Shown piece by piece: positions 17,537-26,968 of a stretch of DNA of 64,000 nucleotides. The stretch lies in the NCBI RefSeq assembly GCF_001571245.1, contig NZ_BCTK01000005.1, forward strand, positions 1,054,001 to 1,118,000. Direction: 5' to 3'. The translations under genes were made by a program, and so were the position numbers. Every line of letters starts with the position of its first letter. Position 1 is the stretch's first letter. The DNA comes from Achromobacter piechaudii NBRC 102461 (GTDB taxonomy: Bacteria > Pseudomonadota > Gammaproteobacteria > Burkholderiales > Burkholderiaceae_B). The notes beneath the pieces were generated by a model. The model was not told where the DNA came from and did not search any database. It worked only from the letters and a program-made list of their open reading frames with translations.

Positions 17537-18942
17537 AATACGTCTCGACCCGGGGCGGCATGGCCGCCCAGCCCTTTTCCGACATCCTGCTGGAAGGCCT
17601 GGCGCCCGACGGCGGCCTGGCCGTGCCGGAGCAACTGCCCCAGGTGTCCGAGCAAACGCTGGAATCCTGGCGCGGCCTGTCCTACGCGGATCTGGCGTTC
17701 GAAGTGCTGTCGCTGTTCGCCACCGATATTCCCGCCGAGGACCTGCGCCGCCTGACGCGCGCAGCCTACACGCACGAAATCTTCAACAGCGAAGATATCG
17801 TCCCGCTGCGTCCGCTGGACGGAGGCCTGTCGTTGCTGGGCCTGTCCGAAGGTCCGACGCTGGCGTTCAAGGACATGGCCATGCAGTTCCTGGGCCAGGT
17901 CTTCGAATACGTGCTGGCCAAGCGCGGCACCACGCTGAACATCGTGGGCGCCACCTCGGGCGACACGGGATCGGCCGCCGAATACGCGCTGCGCGGCAAG
18001 CAGGGCGTGGCCGTGTTCATGCTGTCGCCGCATGGCCGCATGAGCGCGTTCCAACGCGCGCAGATGTACTCGCTGCAAGACGAGAACATCCACAACATCG
18101 CCGTGCGTGGTGTGTTCGACGAAGCGCAGGACATCGTCAAGGCGCTGGCCAGCGACCTGGAATTCAAGACGAAGTACCGCCTGGGCGCGGTCAATTCGAT
18201 CAACTGGGCGCGCATCGCCGCGCAGGTGGTGTACTACTTCCACGGTTGGCTGCGCGCGACCGACAAACCGGGCCAGCAGGTCTCGTTTGCCGTGCCGTCG
18301 GGCAACTTCGGCAACATCCTGTCGGGCCATATCGCGCGCAGCATGGGCTTGCCGGTGCGCCGCCTGGTGCTGGCCACGAACGAGAACAACGTGCTGGAAG
18401 AATTCTTCCGCACGGGCGTCTATCGTCCGCGTCCGGCCGAACAGACCTACGCCACCTCCAGCCCGTCGATGGACATCTCGCGCGCGTCCAATTTCGAACG
18501 TTTCGTGTTTGATCTGGTGGGCCGCGACGCCGCGCGCGTGAAAGCGCTGTGGGCCGCGCTGGCGCAAGACGGCTCGTTCGATCTGTCCGACCTGAAGCCG
18601 CAGTTCGAATCGCGCTACGGCTTCGTGTCCGGCCAAAGCTCGCACGAGGCCCGCCTGGCGACCATCCGCTCGCTCTACGACGAGACCGGCGTGCTGGTCG
18701 ACCCGCACACGGCCGATGGCGTGAAGGTGGCGCGCGAGTTCGTCGAACCGGGCGTGCCGATGCTGGTGCTGGAAACCGCCTTGCCGGCGAAGTTCTCCGA
18801 AACCATCGAAGAAGCGCTGGGCCGTCCGGCCACGCCGCCGGGCAATCTGGCCAATCTGGAATCGCTGCCGCAACGCGTCGAGGTCATGGACTGCACTTTG
18901 GCCAACGTACGCCGTTTCATCGAGGCGAACGCCAAGGTCTGA
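17533..18942 (+). CDS. thrC: threonine synthase
   Basis: A 469-residue PLP enzyme making threonine from O-phosphohomoserine. It has the typical start MKYVSTRGG, the N-terminal lid region, the PLP lysine in GPTLAFKDMAMQFL, ATSGDTGSAAEYAL and the glycine-rich phosphate loop in VPSGNFGNILSG. Length fits the bacterial type II enzymes. The ATG overlaps the hom stop (ATGA). Homoserine kinase (thrB) is not adjacent and must be elsewhere. A strong terminator ends the operon at 18974-19010. Confidence 0.96.
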   Translation: MKYVSTRGGMAAQPFSDILLEGLAPDGGLAVPEQLPQVSEQTLESWRGLSYADLAFEVLSLFATDIPAEDLRRLTRAAYTHEIFNSEDIVPLRPLDGGLSLLGLSEGPTLAFKDMAMQFLGQVFEYVLAKRGTTLNIVGATSGDTGSAAEYALRGKQGVAVFMLSPHGRMSAFQRAQMYSLQDENIHNIAVRGVFDEAQDIVKALASDLEFKTKYRLGAVNSINWARIAAQVVYYFHGWLRATDKPGQQVSFAVPSGNFGNILSGHIARSMGLPVRRLVLATNENNVLEEFFRTGVYRPRPAEQTYATSSPSMDISRASNFERFVFDLVGRDAARVKALWAALAQDGSFDLSDLKPQFESRYGFVSGQSSHEARLATIRSLYDETGVLVDPHTADGVKVAREFVEPGVPMLVLETALPAKFSETIEEALGRPATPPGNLANLESLPQRVEVMDCTLANVRRFIEANAKV

Positions 18943-18973
18943 ACCTGTAACGGCTTCTGCCGTCTGTAAGCGT

Positions 18974-19010
18974 AAAACCCCTCGCCGGCGCGTCCGCGAG
19001 GGGTTTTTTT
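18974..19010 (+). terminator. intrinsic terminator of alaC-hom-thrC
   Basis: The arms AAAACCCCTCGC and GCGAGGGGTTTT enclose a ten-base loop, followed by a T7 run, 31 bases after the thrC stop. Confidence 0.9.
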
Positions 19011-19124
19011 ACGATCGGGGCGTAGCGGTTTACGTTCTTTCGCAATTTGCCCACAACCCGACACGATATCGGGGCCAGGTTCCCGATACAGTGAATCACC
19101 TATTCACACTTGGAGAACACGCCC

Positions 19125-19346
19125 ATGAACCTGAAGACCATGACGTTGGCCCTGGTGGTGACCGGAGTTGGGGTACTGGCCGGATGCTCGTCGCCCTCGG
19201 TCATTCAGCAACGGGACGGTAGCTCGACCGTGACGCCCGATGAGCCGACTTACGACAAGAAGTCCGGCATGTATGAGTACGACAAGGACGGCAAGAAGGT
19301 CCAGATCAACAAGGACGACGTAAAGTCCATCGAAGAGGTCAAGTGA
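19125..19346 (+). CDS. YgdI/YgdR-type small lipoprotein
   Basis: A 73-residue lipoprotein. The signal peptide ends in LAGC (Cys about 22), followed by SSPSVIQQRDGSSTVTPDEP and a charged YDKDGKKVQINKDDVKSIEEV tail, the DUF903 pattern. The ATG 19125 follows TTGGAGAACACGCCC; a TTG at 19110 would place the ribosome site inside the gene. Outer-membrane or periplasmic location is expected; function unknown for the whole family. The terminator 19373-19404 follows. Confidence 0.85.
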   Translation: MNLKTMTLALVVTGVGVLAGCSSPSVIQQRDGSSTVTPDEPTYDKKSGMYEYDKDGKKVQINKDDVKSIEEVK

Positions 19347-19372
19347 CCGCCGTTGCGCCAGTGGCGCGATAA

Positions 19373-19404
19373 AAAAAGCCCCTTGAGCAATCAAGGGGCT
19401 TTTT
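19373..19404. terminator. bidirectional intrinsic terminator
   Basis: Stem GCCCCTTGA/TCAAGGGGC with loop GCAA, A7 before and T5 after, between the lipoprotein gene and the convergent fbp. The 32-base core is identical to 11933-11964. Confidence 0.9.
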
Positions 19405-19419
19405 GCTTGCGACGCGGAA

Positions 19420-20439
19420 TTACTTCGCCGCTTCTTCAGCGTGGTAACGGCCCACGCGCTCGACTTCGTTCTTCGAGCCCAGGATCACGCTGACGCGCTG
19501 GTGCAGCTTGTCGGGCTGGATGTCCATGATGCGCTGAACGCCATTGATCGATGCGCCGCCGGCCTGTTCGACCAGGAAGCTCATCGGGTTCGCTTCATAC
19601 ATCAGGCGCAGTTTGCCGGCCTTGCCGGGTTCGCGCGCATCCCAGGGATACATGAAGATGCCGCCACGGGTCAGGATGCGATGCACGTCCGCGACCATCG
19701 AGGCGATCCAGCGCATGTTGTAGTCCTTGCCCAGAGGGCCGGTCGTGCCCGCCAGGCAGTCGTCGACGTAGCGCTTCACGGGCGGGGCCCAGTGGCGCAT
19801 GTTCGACATGTTGATGGCGAATTCCTTCGTGTCTTCCGGCACGCGGATGTTCTCGTGCGTCAGCACCCACGAACCCATTTCGCGGTCCAGCGTGAAGCCG
19901 ACCACGCCGTTGCCGATGGTCAGCACCAGCATGGTCTGCGGGCCGTACACGGCGTAGCCGGCCACGACCTGCTTGTTGCCCGGTTGCAGGAAGTCGTCTT
20001 CGCAGACCGGAGCGCCCGACACGTTGTGCGGCGCTTGCAGCACCGAGAAGATGGTGCCGATGGAGACGTTCACGTCGATGTTGGACGAACCATCGAGGGG
20101 ATCGAACAGCAGCAGGTATTCGCCCTTGGGGTAGCGGTTCGGAATCAGATGGATGGTTTCCATTTCTTCCGAGGCCATCGCGGCCAGATGGCCGCCCCAT
20201 TCGTTGGCTTCGAGCAGGATTTCATTGGACAGCACGTCCAGCTTCTTCTGCACTTCGCCTTGGACGTTTTCGCTTTCCAGGCTGCCCAGGACGCCGCCCA
20301 GCGCACCCTTGCTGACGGCGTGGCTGATGGCCTTGCAGGCGCGCGCGACCACTTCGATCAGCAGCCGGACTTCCGGTTGCAGCGCTTGGGCGGAGCGTTG
20401 TTGCTCCACCAGGTATTGAGTGAGTGTTTTACGTTTCAA
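19420..20439 (-). CDS. fbp: class I fructose-1,6-bisphosphatase
   Basis: A 339-residue gluconeogenic (or Calvin-cycle) enzyme releasing phosphate from fructose 1,6-bisphosphate. Visible motifs are ASEEMETI and [19 protein letters not shown] (metal ligands), [17 protein letters not shown] and the C-terminal [37 protein letters not shown] signature region. Length matches the enzyme (about 335). It begins 10 bases after pepN on the same strand, so the two form an operon; the functional link is not obvious. Confidence 0.97.
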   Translation of the reverse strand: MKRKTLTQYLVEQQRSAQALQPEVRLLIEVVARACKAISHAVSKGALGGVLGSLESENVQGEVQKKLDVLSNEILLEANEWGGHLAAMASEEMETIHLIPNRYPKGEYLLLFDPLDGSSNIDVNVSIGTIFSVLQAPHNVSGAPVCEDDFLQPGNKQVVAGYAVYGPQTMLVLTIGNGVVGFTLDREMGSWVLTHENIRVPEDTKEFAINMSNMRHWAPPVKRYVDDCLAGTTGPLGKDYNMRWIASMVADVHRILTRGGIFMYPWDAREPGKAGKLRLMYEANPMSFLVEQAGGASINGVQRIMDIQPDKLHQRVSVILGSKNEVERVGRYHAEEAAK

Positions 20440-20449
20440 GAGGGTCTCC

Positions 20450-23155
20450 CTATGCTGCGAATTCTAAAGCCTTGGATACGATTTCCTGCACGTTGCGCGA
20501 CAAGCCCTCATGGGCGCGCACTTGTTGCAGCGCGGCCTGCATGGGCGTGCGCAGGGCTGGCACAAAGCGCGACCAGTTATCCAGCGCGCGCGCCAGCCGG
20601 GCCGCGATTTCGGGGTTCAATGCGTCCAGCGCCAGGACCTGCTCGGCCCAGAACGCATAGCCCGAACCATCCGGGTGATGCATGCCGCGCGCATTGTTCA
20701 GGCAGAACTGGAAAATCAGCGCGCGGGCGCGGTTGGGGTTGCGCAGCGTGAAGGCGGGATGCGTCATGAGCGCGCGCGCGGTCTGCACCGTGGTCGAGCG
20801 GGCGGCCGCCTGCAAGGCAAACCACTTGTCCACCACCAGCGGGTTGTCGCGCCACTTGTCGTAGAACGCCGCCAATGCCTGCTGCGGGAAGTCGCCCTGG
20901 CCGAAGTTGATCAGGGCAGACAGCGCGGCCATGCTGTCGGTCATGTTGCCGGCATGCTCGTACTGGTGCTCGGCCAGGCGCTGGGCATCGTGCTCGCCCG
21001 CGGCCAGCAAATGGCTCAACGCCAGGTTCTTCAGTGCCCGCTTGCCGGCTGGCACTGGCGCGGGGCTGTATTCGCCCGGCGTCTGGTTGTCGTCAAAAGC
21101 CTGACGCAAGGGCTCGGCCAACTGGCGGCCAAGTTCGGCGCGCAGGAAGTCGCGGGCCACGGCCAACGCGGGCGGGTCGACGGCGTGCATGCGTTCGGCC
21201 AGCGTCTTTTCAGACGGCAACGCCAGCGCGCGGGCGCGGTAGGCGGCGTCGAGCGCCGGGTCGGTCAGCAGCGCGCGCCACGCGTTGATGAACGCGGTGT
21301 CGGCATGCAGGGTGCGGCCTGCCTGACGGGCTTCGGCCAAGGCCAGGATCTGGCGCGTGGCCAATTCCTGGCCGGCTTCCCAGCGGGCGAACGGGTTGGT
21401 GTCGTGCGCGGACAGCAGCGCCAGTTCTTCGTCGGTCCAGTCGTAGTCGACGATGACGGGGGCCGAGAAGTCACGCAGCAAGGACGGCACGGGCCGTTCA
21501 TCGATGTCTTCAAATACCCATTGCTGGCTGGCCGTGGTCAGTTCAAGCAGCGCGGTGTCGCGCGTGGCGCCTTCATGGCGCAGCGGCAGGGCGCGGCCGT
21601 CCTGGTCCAGCAGGCCAAGCGCGAAGGGGATGTGGTACGGCGCTTTCACATAATCGGCGCCGGCCTTTTTTTCGACTCCCACGGGCTGGCATTGCTGGGT
21701 CAGCGTGACGGTGCAGCGGCGCGTGGTGGCGTCGTGCTCAAGCTTGACAGCGACGCGCGGCGTGCCTGCCTGGCGGTACCAGCGACGGAATACCGACAGG
21801 TCGCGGCCCGGGTGTTGGCGGATATAGACCGATTCCATGGCGTCGACGAAGTCGTCGCACGTGACGGCCTGGCCGTCGTGCCGGCGAAAATACTCGTCCA
21901 TGCCCGCGCGGAAACCTTCCTCGCCCAGCAGCGTGTGCTGCATGCGGATGACCTCGGCGCCTTTTTCATACACGGTGGCCGTGTAGAAATTGCCAATTTC
22001 CTGGTAGCTCTCGGGGCGGATGGGGTGGGCCATGGGGCCCGCGTCTTCGGGGAACTGCGCGGCGCGCAGCGCCACCACATCGTCGATGCGCTTGACGGCG
22101 CGCGCGCTGGCTGCCGCGGCGGCGTCCATGTCGTGGGCCATCATGTCGGCGCTGAATTCCTGGTCGCGGAAAACCGTCAACCCTTCTTTCAGGCTCAGTT
22201 GGAACCAGTCTCGGCACGTGACGCGGTTGCCGGTCCAGTTGTGGAAGTATTCATGCCCGATGACGGACTCGATGCCTTCGTAGTTGGCGTCCGTGGCGCT
22301 GGCGGCGTCGGCCAGCACGTAGGCCGCGTTGAAGATGTTCAAGCCCTTGTTTTCCATCGCGCCCATGTTGAAATCATGGACGGCGACGATCATGAAGCGG
22401 TCCAGGTCCAACTCCAGGCCAAAGCGGGTTTCGTCCCAGCGCAGCGCGCGCACCAGCGAATCCAGCGCCCATTCGGTCTTGGTTTCAGAACCCGGGTCGC
22501 TATAGACCTGTAGCAGCACGTCGCGGCCGCTGGCCGTCTTGACGGTGGTTTCGCGGTGCGTCAGGTTGCCGGCCACCAGGGCGAACAGGTAGCAGGGCTT
22601 GGGGAACGGGTCTTCCCATTCGACTTCGTTGCGGCCGTCGGGCAACTGGCGCGAGGCCAGGAGGTTGCCGTTGGACAGCAGCACGGGATATTGCGGCTGC
22701 GCCCGCAGCGTCACGCGGTAGCGCGACATTACGTCGGGACGGTCAGCAAACCAGGTGATGCGACGAAACCCCTCGGCTTCGCACTGCGTGAAGAAATTGC
22801 CGCCCGATACATACAGGCCCATGAGCGTGGAGTTCGCGGACGGTTTGCAGCGGCTGACGATTTCGACCGTGGCGTCGGCCGGCAGGCCGTAAATGGCCAG
22901 GCTGTGCTCGGACAGGTGATAAGCGTCGGCCGCCAAGGGGGCGCCGTTGACACCTACCGACACGAGTTCCAGGTCTTCCCCGTCGAGGATCAGGGCGGCG
23001 TCGGCGCTGGCGCCGGGCTTGCGTTGCACGTGCATGGAGCAGCGCACTTCGGTGGCGTCGGGCGCCAGGTCGAAGGCCAGGGCGACTTCAGGAATGTCGT
23101 AGGGGTAGGGCTGGTAATCCTTGCGATAAACGGTAATGGGCGTGTCGGTGCGCAT
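20450..23155 (-). CDS. pepN: aminopeptidase N
   Basis: A 901-residue M1-family zinc metallopeptidase that removes N-terminal residues from peptides in the cytoplasm. The substrate-recognition GAMENKGLN, the zinc site [19 protein letters not shown] with the third ligand in [15 protein letters not shown], and a catalytic Tyr region are all present. The helical C-terminal half is of the E. coli PepN type. A plausible -10 (TACAAT on the minus strand, 23188-23193) lies 33 bases before the ATG. fbp follows after 10 bases. Confidence 0.97.
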   Translation of the reverse strand: MRTDTPITVYRKDYQPYPYDIPEVALAFDLAPDATEVRCSMHVQRKPGASADAALILDGEDLELVSVGVNGAPLAADAYHLSEHSLAIYGLPADATVEIVSRCKPSANSTLMGLYVSGGNFFTQCEAEGFRRITWFADRPDVMSRYRVTLRAQPQYPVLLSNGNLLASRQLPDGRNEVEWEDPFPKPCYLFALVAGNLTHRETTVKTASGRDVLLQVYSDPGSETKTEWALDSLVRALRWDETRFGLELDLDRFMIVAVHDFNMGAMENKGLNIFNAAYVLADAASATDANYEGIESVIGHEYFHNWTGNRVTCRDWFQLSLKEGLTVFRDQEFSADMMAHDMDAAAAASARAVKRIDDVVALRAAQFPEDAGPMAHPIRPESYQEIGNFYTATVYEKGAEVIRMQHTLLGEEGFRAGMDEYFRRHDGQAVTCDDFVDAMESVYIRQHPGRDLSVFRRWYRQAGTPRVAVKLEHDATTRRCTVTLTQQCQPVGVEKKAGADYVKAPYHIPFALGLLDQDGRALPLRHEGATRDTALLELTTASQQWVFEDIDERPVPSLLRDFSAPVIVDYDWTDEELALLSAHDTNPFARWEAGQELATRQILALAEARQAGRTLHADTAFINAWRALLTDPALDAAYRARALALPSEKTLAERMHAVDPPALAVARDFLRAELGRQLAEPLRQAFDDNQTPGEYSPAPVPAGKRALKNLALSHLLAAGEHDAQRLAEHQYEHAGNMTDSMAALSALINFGQGDFPQQALAAFYDKWRDNPLVVDKWFALQAAARSTTVQTARALMTHPAFTLRNPNRARALIFQFCLNNARGMHHPDGSGYAFWAEQVLALDALNPEIAARLARALDNWSRFVPALRTPMQAALQQVRAHEGLSRNVQEIVSKALEFAA

Positions 23156-23305
23156 GGAGTTGCAGTCCTGGTTTGAACAAGGAGTCTATTGTAGTAGCTG
23201 GGCGTGGGCCGCAGTCTGGGGCGTGCGGACTACGGCAAACTTTTTGCCGCCCGCCAAGTCAAAGCTCAGTATGATGGCGCCGTCGCGCGCAACAGGAGTC
23301 GCAAA

Positions 23306-23944
23306 ATGTTCCGAAAGTCGTTGTTCAGTGTTGGCCGTTGGGCCGGATTAATGGCCTTGGCCGGAACGCTGGCATTGACAGGTTGCGCCGCGCCTTCCGT
23401 TTCCGCGCGGGTGACATCGTTTCAGCAATGGCCTGCGGGCGTTGAAGGACAGACTTACCAATTCGTCGCTGCCGATCCCAACCAACTGAATAATCTGGAA
23501 TACCAGTCCTATCAGGACATGGTGCGCGCCGGCATCGGCGCAACCGGCCTGGTCGAGGCGCAGCCGGGCGTCAAGGCGCGTTTTGACGTGTCATTTACCT
23601 ACGGCACCAGCCAGACTCAGGTGATGGTGCGTCGCGCCTACGATCCTTACTTCTATGGCGGCTACGGCTACGGCGGCTTTTATGGGCCGCGTCCCTGGGG
23701 CGGCGGCTATGGATACTGGGGCCCGGAATGGGTGGATGTGCCCATGGCAGTCCAACGAAACACCCTGAGCCTGAAGATCCGTGACACGCAGCACGGCGGC
23801 GCCGAGGTATACCGTTCCACCGCCTTCATACTCAGCCAGGGCGATGATTTCGTGCGCACGATGCCGTATCTGGTGCGCGCGATATTCGACAATTTCCCTG
23901 GGAATAATGGGGCCGAACGCGAAATCGAATTCCCGCTGCGGTAA
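23306..23944 (+). CDS. DUF4136-domain lipoprotein
   Basis: A 212-residue lipoprotein. The signal ends in ALTGC (Cys about 26); the mature part contains VTSFQQWP, GQTYQFV and a Gly/Tyr-rich centre (YFYGGYGYGGFYGPRPWGGG). It ends in AIFDNFPGNNGAEREIEFPLR, the usual DUF4136 close. Start ATG 23306 follows CAGGAGTCGCAAA; the open frame upstream lacks a signal. Function unknown; an outer-membrane anchored protein is expected. A two-way terminator separates it from the H-NS-like gene. Confidence 0.82.
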   Translation: MFRKSLFSVGRWAGLMALAGTLALTGCAAPSVSARVTSFQQWPAGVEGQTYQFVAADPNQLNNLEYQSYQDMVRAGIGATGLVEAQPGVKARFDVSFTYGTSQTQVMVRRAYDPYFYGGYGYGGFYGPRPWGGGYGYWGPEWVDVPMAVQRNTLSLKIRDTQHGGAEVYRSTAFILSQGDDFVRTMPYLVRAIFDNFPGNNGAEREIEFPLR

Positions 23945-23978
23945 GCCGCAGCGGCTCTTCCAGACGGGGCTTCAAAAT

Positions 23979-24010
23979 AAAATCGGCGCACCAGATTGGT
24001 GCGCCGATTT
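23979..24010. terminator. bidirectional intrinsic terminator
   Basis: The arms AAATCGGCGCACCA and TGGTGCGCCGATTT enclose loop GAT, with A/T runs on both sides, between convergent genes. Confidence 0.85.
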
Positions 24011-24032
24011 ATTTCTTACTGCAGAATAGGTT

Positions 24033-24416
24033 TTATTCTTTGATAAGAAAACTATCGCGAGTCGCGCCCGATGCTTCTTCGGCGGCGAGCCAACGCGGAG
24101 CTTTGCCGCGGCCGCTCCAGGTTTCACCGGTTTGCGGGTGGCGATACTTGGGGGCAACGGCGCGCTTCGCGGCGGAGGCGGGGCGCGCAGCCGCGCCAGC
24201 CTTGCGTCGGCCGCCAGGAGCCACACGTGCGGGCTTGCCCGAACCGTATGCCGCAATGATTTCTTCCGGGGTGATGTCGTATTCGCGCATGGACGTGATG
24301 ATGGAGCTGATCACGGGCTTGCGGCGCTTCGTTTGAAGGACTTCCGCCTTCTTTTGAAGCTTGTTGATTTCCTTCTCGATCTTTGCTTGCAGAGCTGCGT
24401 ATGTTTCTCGGGCCAT
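24033..24416 (-). CDS. H-NS-family histone-like nucleoid protein
   Basis: A 127-residue protein with a helical N-terminal oligomerisation part (KIEKEINKLQKKAEVLQTKRRKPVI). A Gly/Ala/Arg linker of about residues 60-90 follows, then the C-terminal DNA-binding motif KYRHPQTGETWSGRGKAPRWL, the H-NS core. Such proteins bind AT-rich, often foreign DNA and silence it. Notably, the AT-richer stretch 24417-25077 starts right at its promoter side. The start is ATG 24416. The DUF4136 gene converges on it. Confidence 0.92.
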   Translation of the reverse strand: MARETYAALQAKIEKEINKLQKKAEVLQTKRRKPVISSIITSMREYDITPEEIIAAYGSGKPARVAPGGRRKAGAAARPASAAKRAVAPKYRHPQTGETWSGRGKAPRWLAAEEASGATRDSFLIKE

Positions 24417-25229
24417 GGTTTGTTCCTGATTATGGAACTGCTTTAATCGCCGGCGAAGTAATGTTTAATTGTTGTGCTTCGCATAATACAGAAGTTACGG
24501 GTTGACTTCTCTATTTTCAAGCTAATTACTTTGTATCAAAAGGGCCGCAAAGCCTGTCGGTATGCGGACCAGCGGCAGGAGCAAGTTTTGGGAAGAATAT
24601 TCCCAAATTTGGGACGATTGGAAACAATGGGCGATTTGGTTCACAAGGCGGACGAATACCCCAAAGAGGCAGGGATTCAGGTGCGTTTTGTTTCAATTCA
24701 CGAAAAAATCACGCGGTATGTGGCATCCCAGGCCCGGTACGGCAGGGTTATCAGCTATTTAACATGGCAATTCAGAAGCCGGCTTTCCCACACCCGTGAG
24801 GCGGGATCGAATTGACCCTGGTTCCCCGCTTTCTTTCTCCAGGCATGCATTTTGGCATTCACAATTTCCTGGATTGATATGACGAGCAAGGCGCCTGAAT
24901 TCGTCCGATTCCGCATTTTGCGCCGCACTTGTAAGACCAATCCTAGGCAATGAGCTGTCTTGTAGGCCAAGGGAAATGGAAGCCCAAGAATCCACGGATC
25001 GGCGTACCAGGCTGTTATGTGGCGAAACAATATTGGTTGTAATTGCTTGGCTTGATACTTACCGCGACGGCCCCATCTTATTCACGCGTGAATAATGTGC
25101 GGCCCCCAGGATCCCCGAATGTTGGTCGGAACCGGGACGCGGGGCCCCGGTCGGCGGTACGATACGGTCTTGTGCATCCACGCAACGCGCGTGCGCCCGT
25201 GGCGCGCCGATGCCCCCTGAATAGAGCCT
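24417..25229. other. 813-base AT-richer region without a supported gene
   Basis: Composition drops clearly below that of the flanks. Two short open frames exist (plus 24474-24815, minus 24755-25030), but neither has a convincing ribosome site, recognisable motif or typical codon use. Inside lie the inverted repeat TTTGGGAA-gaata-TTCCCAAA (24587-24607), repeated in part at 24608-24614, and the palindrome at 25078-25095. It may be a decayed insertion, an RNA gene, or the large upstream control region of the H-NS-like gene. Confidence 0.4.
25078..25095. promoter_or_regulatory. 18-base perfect palindrome
   Basis: TTATTCACGCGTGAATAA reads the same on both strands. It lies 134 bases before the tldD start and at the edge where composition returns to the chromosomal average. 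Size and symmetry suit a dimeric repressor site; no cognate regulator is evident. Confidence 0.45.
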
Positions 25230-26690
25230 ATGAAAATCACTGATCCCGCTATTGCTTCCCTTGCCACCGCCAAATCGCTTTTGCTCGACCCTTGGGGCCT
25301 GACCGAAGCTGACATGGCGCGCGCACTGGGGGAGATCTTCACCCACAAAGTCGACTACGCCGATCTGTACTTCCAGTACACGCGCAGCGAGGGGTGGAGC
25401 CTGGAAGAGGGCATCGTCAAGACCGGCAGCTTTTCGATCAGCCAAGGCGTCGGCGTGCGTGCCGTGAGTGGTGAGAAGACCGCCTTCGCCTATTCCGATT
25501 CCCTGTCCGCCGACGCGCTGCTGTCCTCGGCGCACGCCGTGCGCGGCATTGCCCGGCGCGGCGCCGGCAAGGTCAAGGTGGCCGCCCAGGTCGAAGCCGA
25601 AATGGGCCGCAGCCTGTACGCCGACATCGATCCCGTCGCCACCCTGAGCGCGCCTGAAAAGGTGGCGCTGCTGGAACGCATCGAGCGCATGGCCCGGGCG
25701 CGCGATCCTCACGTCATCCAGGTGATGGCGGGACTGGGCGCTGAATATGACGTGGTGCTGGTGGCTGGCAGCGATGGTCGCTTGGCCGCCGATGTGCGGC
25801 CGCTGGTGCGCCTGTCGCTGACCGTGATCGCCGAACGCAATGGCCGCCGCGAAATGGGTCATGCCGGGGGCGGCGGACGCCTGGGCCTGGCCTACTTCAC
25901 CGACGAAATGCTGCAAGGCTACGTCGAGCGCGCCGTGCATGAAGCCATGGTGAACCTGGAAGCGCGCCCCGCGCCCGCCGGCGAGATGACGGTGGTGCTG
26001 GGCTCGGGCTGGCCGGGCATCCTGCTGCACGAAGCCGTGGGCCATGGCCTGGAAGGCGACTTCAACCGCAAGGGCTCCAGCGTGTTTTCGGGCCGCATCG
26101 GCGAACGCGTGGCGTCCAAGGGCGTCACGGTGGTGGACGACGGCACGCTGCCCGACCGCCGCGGTTCGCTCAATATCGATGACGAAGGCAACGCCACCCA
26201 GCGCAACGTACTGATCGAAGACGGCATCCTGCGCGGCTACATGCAGGACACCTTGAATGCACGCCTGATGAAAACCGCCGCGACCGGCAATGGCCGCCGC
26301 GAATCGTTCGCGCATCTGCCGATGCCGCGCATGACCAACACCTACATGTTGGCTGGCGACAAGCCCGCCGAAGAAATCGTGTCCTCGGTCAAGCGGGGCC
26401 TTTACGCCGTCAACTTCGGCGGTGGCCAGGTCGACATCACCAGCGGCAAATTCGTGTTCTCGGCATCCGAGGCCTACATGATCGAAGACGGCAAGGTGAC
26501 CTACCCGGTCAAGGGCGCCACCTTGATCGGCAACGGCCCGGACGCCATGACGCGCGTCACGATGATCGGCAACGACCTGCAACTGGATTCGGGCGTGGGC
26601 ACCTGCGGCAAGGACGGCCAGAGCGTGCCGGTTGGCGTGGGCATGCCGACCGTGCGCATGGAAGGGCTGACCGTGGGCGGCACCGCCTGA
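25230..26690 (+). CDS. tldD: metalloprotease TldD
   Basis: A 486-residue peptidase of the TldD/PmbA (U62) family. With TldE/PmbA it forms a heterodimer that trims peptides such as microcins and degrades the CcdA antitoxin. The catalytic HExxxH is in [20 protein letters not shown], with the downstream Cys in [14 protein letters not shown]. The length matches TldD (about 480). PmbA is not in the window. A hairpin follows the stop (26699-26738 region, CGGGCCG/CGGCCCG), then the aroG promoter. Confidence 0.95.
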   Translation: MKITDPAIASLATAKSLLLDPWGLTEADMARALGEIFTHKVDYADLYFQYTRSEGWSLEEGIVKTGSFSISQGVGVRAVSGEKTAFAYSDSLSADALLSSAHAVRGIARRGAGKVKVAAQVEAEMGRSLYADIDPVATLSAPEKVALLERIERMARARDPHVIQVMAGLGAEYDVVLVAGSDGRLAADVRPLVRLSLTVIAERNGRREMGHAGGGGRLGLAYFTDEMLQGYVERAVHEAMVNLEARPAPAGEMTVVLGSGWPGILLHEAVGHGLEGDFNRKGSSVFSGRIGERVASKGVTVVDDGTLPDRRGSLNIDDEGNATQRNVLIEDGILRGYMQDTLNARLMKTAATGNGRRESFAHLPMPRMTNTYMLAGDKPAEEIVSSVKRGLYAVNFGGGQVDITSGKFVFSASEAYMIEDGKVTYPVKGATLIGNGPDAMTRVTMIGNDLQLDSGVGTCGKDGQSVPVGVGMPTVRMEGLTVGGTA

Positions 26691-26727
26691 ACCACCAATC
26701 GGGCCGCCATGATCGATAAAAAACGAT

Positions 26728-26756
26728 GTGACGGCCCGAAAATTTTGTGCTAGAGT
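26728..26756 (+). promoter_or_regulatory. candidate promoter of the aroG leader
   Basis: GTGACG (26728-26733) and TAGAGT (26751-26756) are separated by 17 bases, and the -10 is extended by TGC. Each hexamer matches the consensus at four of six positions. It would start transcription at about 26763, only a couple of bases before the leader ATG, so the leader may be nearly leaderless. A start site further upstream near GATAAA (26715) is possible. Confidence 0.45.
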
Positions 26757-26764
26757 CGTTTCCC

Positions 26765-26848
26765 ATGAAATTCGCGTCCCCCGCCTTTTACTTTTATTTT
26801 TATGGTTTTCTGAAGCCGCTGGCGGAGGAAGGGACGCACTCAATCTGA
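26765..26848 (+). CDS. Phe/Tyr-rich leader peptide of aroG
   Basis: A 27-residue open frame (ATG 26765, TGA 26846-26848) reading MKFASPAFYFYFYGFLKPLA and then EEGTHSI. Eight of the first fifteen residues are Phe or Tyr (F3, F8, Y9, F10, Y11, F12, Y13, F15). It precedes the terminator 26876-26902 and the DAHP synthase gene, the first enzyme of the Phe/Tyr/Trp pathway. Segment 26817-26825, eight bases after the last Phe codon, is perfectly complementary to the terminator's 5' arm. It acts presumably by ribosome stalling when charged tRNA-Phe or tRNA-Tyr is scarce. No strong ribosome site precedes it; only AGAG nine bases before. Confidence 0.85.
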   Translation: MKFASPAFYFYFYGFLKPLAEEGTHSI

Positions 26849-26902
26849 AGTTTGGAAAGAATCCCCCCCAAAAAAGCCGCCAGCGAACTGGCGGCTTTTT
26901 TT
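26817..26902 (+). promoter_or_regulatory. transcription attenuator: antiterminator and terminator of aroG
   Basis: The terminator is GCCGCCAG (26876-26883), loop CGAA, CTGGCGGC (26888-26895) and T7. The competing antiterminator pairs CGCTGGCGG (26817-26825, within the leader frame) with CCGCCAGCG (26877-26885), nine perfect pairs. CCGCC at 26781-26785 can pair with GGCGG at 26821-26825 and would free the terminator. A further copy of GCCGCCAG at 26905-26912 offers one more alternative. This is the classical 1:2, 2:3, 3:4 scheme. Confidence 0.82.
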
Positions 26903-26968
26903 GTGCCGCCAGAATCGGAATGAACCGATCGGATTGGACCCGTTGGCGGGCAACCCAGGAGCAGTACC

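Noticed and set aside
20510..22513. 667-codon plus-strand open frame opposite pepN
   Set aside because: Shadow of the aminopeptidase N gene; no domain, Arg/Gln/Val-rich.
24474..24815. 113-codon plus-strand frame in the AT-rich region
   Set aside because: No ribosome site, no recognisable domain; kept only as part of the region description.
24755..25030. 91-codon minus-strand frame in the AT-rich region, considered as a transposase remnant
   Set aside because: I could not recognise a transposase motif, terminal repeats or target duplication, so no insertion element is claimed.
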